A stretch of DNA of 64,000 bases from Scleropages formosus (Eukaryota > Chordata > Actinopteri > Osteoglossiformes > Osteoglossidae): assembly GCF_900964775.1 (NCBI RefSeq), contig NC_041806.1, positions 16,309,232 through 16,373,231 of the forward strand. Reading direction: 5' to 3'. The first letter of the stretch is position 1; each line of letters starts with the position of its first letter. Both the position numbers and the translations under genes were made by a program. Positions 57,950-64,000 of this stretch are shown piece after piece. Under the pieces are notes generated by a model. The model was not told the origin of the DNA, searched no databases, and was given only the letters and a program-made list of their open reading frames with translations.

Positions 57950-58160
57950 AGGTGGGCAACATAGTGGCACATTAACGATGTATTTACATATTCCCTGCAT
58001 TTTCACAGCTTTCATCTGGGTGCTATAGTTTCCTCCCATGGTGACCACACACTGATTACTCTAAATTGCCTTTACTCTGTGTGTGTCCACCCGTGCGTGC
58101 CCTGCAATGCCCTACGATTGCAGTAGAGGCTCCAGATTGTCACAACCCAGTGTTTCACAA
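57950..58160 (+). mobile_element. Fish interspersed repeat, degenerate (8.1-kb family)
   Basis: GGGCAACATAGTGGCACATT head, GGTGCTATAGTTTCCTCCCA and CTGATTACTCTAAATTGCC. Diverged. The preceding 57415-57940 is upstream of gene C and contains AAAGGAAGTG (57567-57576), a possible ETS site. Confidence 0.45.
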
Positions 58161-58205
58161 GTGCATATCAATAATGACTGAATTAATACTTAGAATTAAG
58201 TCACC

Positions 58206-58236
<31 letters not shown>
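58206..58236 (+). repeat. Poly-A run
   Basis: A pure A run of about 31 bp. A poly-T run lies at about 58571-58595 inside the next V-SINE. Confidence 0.95.
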
Positions 58237-58237
<1 letters not shown>

Positions 58238-58469
58238 ACTTCCCCATGGGCTATGGTAAAAATGTTGATATGCTGATGAAACCACACTAACAGCAGAGGA
58301 TGAAAAAACCATTAAAAGGTCAAGTTGGGGAGCAAATTTCAGCACTACAATAGAATCTGAAAAACGTGGGAGTTGGACGTTAACACTTTGGAGATCCCGG
58401 GACACACAGCGATGGGTATTGATCAAGGGTGCGGCAAATTTTAGGCATAAATGATGAGACCGAGGTTGT

Positions 58470-58712
58470 TTTACATTTATTTAGCTGACACTTTTCTCCA
58501 GAGCAACTTACAATGTTAATCTACCTACAATTATTTACTCATTTATACAGCTGGATATCTGTATATATATATTTTTTTTTTTTTTTTTTTTTTTTATCAG
58601 AGCAATTTAGGGTAAGTACCTTGCTCAAGGGTACTACAGCCAGAGGTGAGATTCAAACTCACAAGCTTTGGGTCCAAAGGCAGCCAACTCTAACCAATAT
58701 GCTACCAGCCTT
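58470..58712 (-). mobile_element. V-SINE, full length, with internal poly-T
   Basis: 3' end TTTATTTAGCTGACACTTTT, centre TACAGCTGGATATCT and AGGGTAAGTACCTTGCTCAA, head with GAGATTCAAACTCACAAGC. A T run of about 25 splits the centre. Confidence 0.8.
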
Positions 58713-58719
58713 TTACCTT

Positions 58720-60430
58720 GGACTTGTCATGAAAATATCCAATTCATTCCAAAAGACTGTAGTGCTTTTGAAAGATAAAGAGGAAAAAAAAAAAAAAGAA
58801 AAGCAAGTATATGGACTCAACACTGCAACTATGGACAGATCCTTTTCAACAAGACGGACGCAAGTAGAGAAGAGAACACTCTGGAGACTGTGTGTGTGGT
58901 AACCAAGAGTTAACATCAGCCCAAGCCCATAAGGTCACCCACTATGTGGAGCGGATGTGTGTTTCTCTGTACAGTGTCTAGATGCTGTGTGTGATGTTTC
59001 GCCGTTATACTTATTTCCTGTTTACTGGTGGTGTATTTACTGTCAGTGTGTTTATTGCTTTCCATTACTTTTACATCGTGCATGAGACATGCAAGCAAAA
59101 ATTTAATTGAGCGATGTCCACCTGTCTTATGTACATTTGACAAACTTGATTTAAAGGTGAGAATGGGTGAAAATGTTGGACACAACGATAATACATTTTT
59201 ATGAACTTCAAGCTGCGTTAAATTTAAAAGCCATTTTGAGTAAAGACCTCTCTGCAAACTCCAATTCAGTGCTAAGAGTTGACCTGTTCAATAACGAGAT
59301 GAAGAAAATTTTACTGAATGATCATGAGCACATACAGCAAACACCAGGAAAGTAAGCTGAACGAAGGCAGTCCCTGTAGCGTTGGGGTGGATGTCCCTGA
59401 CAGCTAAGGCCTTGGTGCGTAAGTAAGGGTCACTTTGGAAAAGAAATTCGAGAAGATAGAGAAGTGAGGAAAAGCAAAATGAATCACAAAGTAGAAACTC
59501 TTTGCAACTCGAATTGGGTAACTGGAGGAGCCACTGCACTTATCCTGGATCGGTCCAGCAAGAACAACCCAGTTGTAAATGAGCAACATCACTGTTAAGG
59601 AACAGCTCAGCGCTGCAAGTCGCTCTGGGGGAAAACGTAAAGTAAATGAATAAATAAAAAATATCAGGATTTATACATCTGTGCGCTTCCCATAAAGTAC
59701 TGTTGTGTGTTGCATTTGACAAAAGCACACTGGGTAAGAAAGACTTCCTCCCCTCTGAACACACAGCCTTAGGCAGGATGTGGTTTCTGTGCATGCAGCC
59801 CTGTACTGCTGATACCGTGGTTTCTATTTTTACAGCAAACACTTACTCCACTCAAATACTTAATCATCTGAGATGAAACTGCACATCAATACTGCCTAAT
59901 GAAATGAGTGCAAAATACTATGATTTGTCAGCATTAAGGAATAAATTCCTTTTCCATTTCAAACAGCAAGGATATTTTCAGGTGCTTAAACAATTTAAAG
60001 GCCAATTCCCTTCGCACCTCAAAGAAGGCAACGGTGTTGCTTTCATGAATTCAGAACCTGCCTCAAGTCACCTGTTAAAGCATTGAACTTATTACGGGGG
60101 GGGGGGGGGAGAAAAAAAAACACAATGCAATGGGACAAGATAAGGAAATAATGAGACTAATGACACCATTGAACAGTAAATCATTAAATTAGAGAGACAA
60201 AGGCATCAGGACAGATGAGGGCTTTTTCATGACTTTCTCCAGTTTCATACCACCTGTTGCCCTTGGCTGCTGTACAATCACATGTGAGCTGGAGAGCCAT
60301 CACATTCAGCTGCAAACAAGCAAAAGATGCTAGAAAACATCATGTGAAAGACTGAAAATGCTCCCCTCCCCCTCAGTGTGTACCATACACTTGTCCATTT
60401 CAGCTTATCCAAGTGAAGAGTTATAATACC
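58720..60430. other. Intergenic, few recognisable features
   Basis: A V-SINE 3' end lies at about 59615-59655 and a G/A homopolymer stretch at 60097-60120. No exon with family similarity was found on either strand. Confidence 0.4.
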
Positions 60431-60439
60431 CAAAGTCAC

Positions 60440-60650
60440 TGCGGGGGCATGAGGCAGGGTACACACTAGAAGGGATACCAGTCCATTGCAGGTCTTTGTT
60501 CCATTTGAGGAGACCAGAGAACCCTGATGGAACCCATGCGATCACAGGGAGAACATTCAAACTCTGCACAGACAGTCCCGGCTTCTAAACCGCAGCCTCG
60601 GAACTGCAAGGCGCCAATGCTACTCACTGCTCCAAGATGGCACCCCACAG
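60440..60650 (-). mobile_element. Fish interspersed repeat (8.1-kb family), reverse
   Basis: Reverse-complement features: GGGATACCAGTCCATTGCAG, AGGGAGAACATTCAAACTCT, GCACAGACAGTCCCGGC and an ATGCTACTCACTGCTCCAAG head. A stretch before 61110 shows only AT-rich sequence. Confidence 0.5.
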
Positions 60651-61117
60651 CCTTGGGAATGTCCAAGTATGAGGCCAGAATCTACACTGTCAAGTACAGG
60701 AAGGTGGTTAGGAGTCAAATAACTTTGATGCACCTCACAGTCTGAGAGGAAGAGGGGCTGAAATATGAAATGCCACCACTGCAACTGACCAGTAGAGGGG
60801 GATGTAGAGCCAAGAAGTGAGAATCACTGAGATGATGGACCACCACATTTATTCATTTAGCTTGTGCTTCAAACCAGAGGAACGTACAGCAATTAACTAT
60901 CTTTAACCGGTCAGGGAATCATTTCTTGTTGCAGATTTGCATAATTAATTACCTTGAAACACACATCACACAGAAGCAATTAAGATCACACATTAGCATT
61001 CCTCCAAGCACTTGCGAGGCTATGAAGGTGGTGTGTGACGGACTGGTGTCGGATACCTGTTGAGAGAAACTGTCTGCACAGGGCTGCCACTTTGGTCAAA
61101 TTTAGAGACAGATCACA

Positions 61118-63099
61118 CCCATACACAAAGAAAAACTTTATTTTCTTTAAAAAAAAAAAAAAAGCTTTTAGTTCTAGAATTATCAAAAAAGAACTTACAG
61201 AACAACCTACAAATATCTTTACAACCAGCTGCTTTCTTTAAAAAAAGATTTTAAAAAATATTAAAAATCCACTGTAAAACATCTGCATTAAAATCAAAAC
61301 ATAAGCAAAGAAGAAAACTTACAAAGCCCAATTTTCTATAAGCATGCATTAAAACCATTAGAGGGAAGTACATTTTGTTTGCATTCTGTTATTCATCTCA
61401 GCCTATGTTATTTTTACATTACAAACAGTTTGGGTCCTTGTTTCATTGGTAGCAACAACACAGGAAGGAAAAAGAGAAAAAAAAAAAAAAAAAAAAAACT
61501 ACAGTATGGTAGTTTCAGAGCCACCAAGAAGCACAGACACACAAGCTTCTCCCTTTTTGTCCCCACCTCAGTGACCCTACAACAGAGCCAAGTACAGAGG
61601 AGAAGAATACAAGGAGGCAAAGGTTTAGGAGTGAAGTGAAAGATCAGCAAAAAAAAAAAAAAAACGAAACAGGACAGGCTTTCCGGCAGTTACCGGAACA
61701 TTACTTGGTGTGACAGATCATCTTCGTACAACACCGGTATAAAGAGCACAGCGGCTGGCAATCACCAATTGCATTCAGTGGTTTACAGCGGCTTGACCAG
61801 CAACAGCTGCTCCATGGGACTCATTCACAGAAACCAAGTGATGTGTTCGTCTTTCAGTCTCGGTGAAGTACATTAACGCCACTTGACTGAAGACCTTCAA
61901 TCCTGATTCACGGTTTTGCTTGGGCTACATTACACATCGCTGGCTGTAAAACTTCTACATTCAGAGAGTAAATACATACAAAGTCAGTGGAAAGGATGAA
62001 CCTGCATAACAACTGATGGGATGTGTGTCAAGCCCTGAAAGAAAGATCAGTTTGGCACAAATGACAACAAGATATCAGGGCTTAATGGACAAAGAATGTT
62101 AAATACGTCGTTCAAATCCACTGACCCTAAAACCCTCAAATGAAAGTCACAGCTTAATACAAAAATACAGATGTTACATATTTTTGAGGCATCTTATTTA
62201 AGCTGTGGAAGTGATCCATTGTGGTTTAATGGCAGCCTACATAGATGTGTGCAATGAACATGGCTGTCAACCTGTTCAACCTTCCGAGTTTCCATCAACA
62301 AGTGAAGGAACCCACAGGTAACGTTTATGAATCTCACAAGTAGAAAAATGACCAATCTTGTGTCATGTGTACAAAAGGCAGAGGTTCTCCACAGCTTGGA
62401 GAACCAGGAATAGAAGGCTTCCGCTGTGGCTCTACATGTATTAGTGCGCATCTGAAGGACGTTGTGCTATGCAAGATCTGAGCCCAAAGCCCACATTCAC
62501 ACATTCGGTCTGCAAGGACAAAAGCTGCAAGACCATTGGGTGCAGCTCACAGATATGCCAGTTCTCACATGCACCATTAAAAAAAAAAAAAAAAAACACC
62601 CCATCATAAGACTACCCATATCCCCCCTCTCAAAAATGGCATTCTGCCCCAAAGCTGATCAGAGTAACAGCACAGGAGCTAACCAGTTAAACTGGACACT
62701 GCTTTTCACTTGAGATGACTGGTCCAACTGGAACGTGCTCCAGTCAGCTGACAGCGCTGAACTCGGGTCACTGATTTAAGACGCACGGCATGATGGAGAA
62801 TGAGGCAGAAGCAGGAGAGATCAGCTCTTCCTACACTGGTTAGGCTGGGATTTTGGAAGCAACGGAACTCCCTTAAAGGGCTTCCCAGTATAAGAATGCT
62901 TGTTTTGTCTATGTGACCTGTTCATTTCCAGGGTAAAACAACACCTGTTTGTGGAAAAAAACTAACCACAAGTATGTAAAAATGCATATTTTCATAAAAA
63001 CATCCATTGCTGTGACCACTTGGTCACTGCGTTACAGGTCAAGGCGATAAAACTAGGCTGTGACACATTGCCTCTTTACATTCCTCACGAGCAGCCCAT
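61118..63099 (-). other. vangl2: Putative 3' UTR of vangl2
   Basis: The roughly 2 kb after the vangl2 stop codon on the minus strand are mostly unique sequence with several A/T homopolymers (about 61150, 61478, 61650, 62579). An AATAAA on the minus strand (plus 61137-61142) is a good candidate polyadenylation signal. The extent is inferred. Confidence 0.5.
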
Positions 63100-63360
63100 C
63101 TACACTGAAGTCTCTGACTGTAGCCTCATCACAAACTTGTGGCTCTTCGGATCGATGAATTCTTCCCCAAGGGAAAGAAAGGGGAGGGCCGTCACCGTGA
63201 CGACGAGCGCGAAGTCAAGACGGCGCAAGGAGAAGGTAGAGCCTTGGCGAAGGGCAGATGTCACAGGTTCCTCACTCACCAGCGTCCACTGGCGCCCCCT
63301 TCCGGTCTCCCGCTGGTACTGCAGTGTGGGGCCTGGGGTTAGGTACCGCTCTAGGAAGGC
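63100..63360 (-). CDS. vangl2: Van Gogh-like planar cell polarity protein, last coding exon
   Basis: The exon follows the acceptor TTCAG (plus 63361 onward) and codes for 86 residues plus stop, in phase 0. It begins [16 protein letters not shown] and ends [21 protein letters not shown], the C-terminus of Vangl proteins with the ETSV PDZ-binding motif that binds Scribble and Dishevelled-type partners in planar cell polarity at the plasma membrane. [10 protein letters not shown] in the middle is also conserved. The stretches around RETGRGRQW and [14 protein letters not shown] differ from the vertebrate VANGL2 sequence I remember, so an extra fish paralogue is possible. The upstream exons lie beyond the window. 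Confidence 0.9.
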   Translation of the reverse strand, partial: AFLERYLTPGPTLQYQRETGRGRQWTLVSEEPVTSALRQGSTFSLRRLDFALVVTVTALPFLSLGEEFIDPKSHKFVMRLQSETSV

Positions 63361-63894
63361 CTGAATTGGTGCACACAGATGGAAAGAAGATCCAGAGTCA
63401 AGTGCTGGAAGGAACTTGTGTTAGGACAATTTTAGGCGAGTCTTCCCCTACCTCACAAAGGTAGTGCGTTCCTGAAAAAAACCTTTCTAAGGTGCATTCT
63501 CATAACTAAGACCTAATTTCAATGGTAAAAGTTGTGTTCCTTCGCTCCATCACTGACACCTATTTATACTAAAATATTGCCAAATCTTATTAAAATGAAG
63601 AGTCACTTCAACAGTTAACGCATCATAACACAAAAGGGCACTTTCCCTTCACTAACTGCTGTATAATATTGTAAGGCTGTTTGCCTGTGCCAGTTTAGCT
63701 CTTTCCATGCCAATATGCACCGCAGATTGAAAAAAGCATGAGTTTCCTCTGGGCTCCTTGATTTACACCCTACAGTATAAAGACATGTCTTTTGGGTGAA
63801 CTGGTGACTCCAAGTTGCCCATACTGTGTGTATACATGTGTGAGCCTAATGCTGTACTGTATAAATGTGTGATTGAAAGGAGAATCTAAATCGC

Positions 63895-63945
<51 letters not shown>
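63895..63945 (+). repeat. (TG)n(GA)n microsatellite
   Basis: About 16 TG units followed by GA units. Between 63361 and 63890, presumably a vangl2 intron, there is an unclassified repeat at 63436-63550 similar to 53755-53860. Confidence 0.9.
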
Positions 63946-63947
<2 letters not shown>

Positions 63948-64000
63948 CGCACGAGAGATAGATGCTGATCTAAGGTATAAATGGATGAATGATAATTGGG

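Overview
This is vertebrate, specifically ray-finned fish, DNA. It has intron-rich genes with GT-AG splice sites, fish V-SINE/Mermaid-type SINEs, L2-type and Rex/CR1-type LINEs, Tc1-like DNA transposons and many CA/TG microsatellites. A tRNA-derived SINE with an intact box B occurs about a dozen times, often with target-site duplications. From memory it resembles the abundant SINE of osteoglossiform fishes (arowana type), so an osteoglossiform is my best guess. This is inference, not a database match.

Layout. 1-1.7 kb: LINE debris. 2.8-7.2 kb, minus strand: a complete six-exon purine nucleoside phosphorylase gene (293 aa) with every catalytic residue I know present. 7.5-19.9 kb: gene desert with SINEs, a candidate solo LTR, a Ty3/Gypsy fossil, LINE pieces and a decayed Tc1 fragment. 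20.4-20.8 kb: a CpG-rich block ending in a splice donor, possibly the first non-coding exon of kcnj10. 29.8-32.9 kb, plus strand: kcnj10 (Kir4.1), 426 aa, with its coding region split into five exons. 36.4-57.4 kb: three immunoglobulin-superfamily genes of the CD2/SLAM family. Gene A (plus) is CD48/CD58-like with almost no cytoplasmic tail. Gene B (minus) has three switch-type tyrosine motifs in its tail. Gene C (minus) has an almost identical ectodomain but a short tail without tyrosines. 61.1-63.4 kb, minus strand: the last coding exon and long 3' UTR of a vangl2 gene, ending in the ETSV PDZ ligand.

The order kcnj10 - SLAM-type genes - vangl2 matches human 1q23, where KCNJ10, VANGL2 and the SLAMF genes are close together. 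This supports calling genes A-C members of the SLAM locus. B and C look like a paired-receptor system. A sharply bounded block of about 1.2 kb covering the two Ig-domain exons is nearly identical between them, while the signal-peptide, transmembrane and tail exons differ. All seven coding differences in the block fall within 69 bp, around the C and C' strands of the ligand-binding V domain, and five of the seven change the protein. Gene A, of ligand-like architecture, lies next to them on the opposite strand.

Other notable structures are a Tc1-like element in an intron of gene B split by an L2 LINE that itself carries a perfect 156-bp inverted repeat, a minisatellite of splice-donor-like units just after the gene C stop codon, a 32-bp minisatellite whose units can each form a small hairpin, and TG repeats directly against splice acceptors in pnp and kcnj10.
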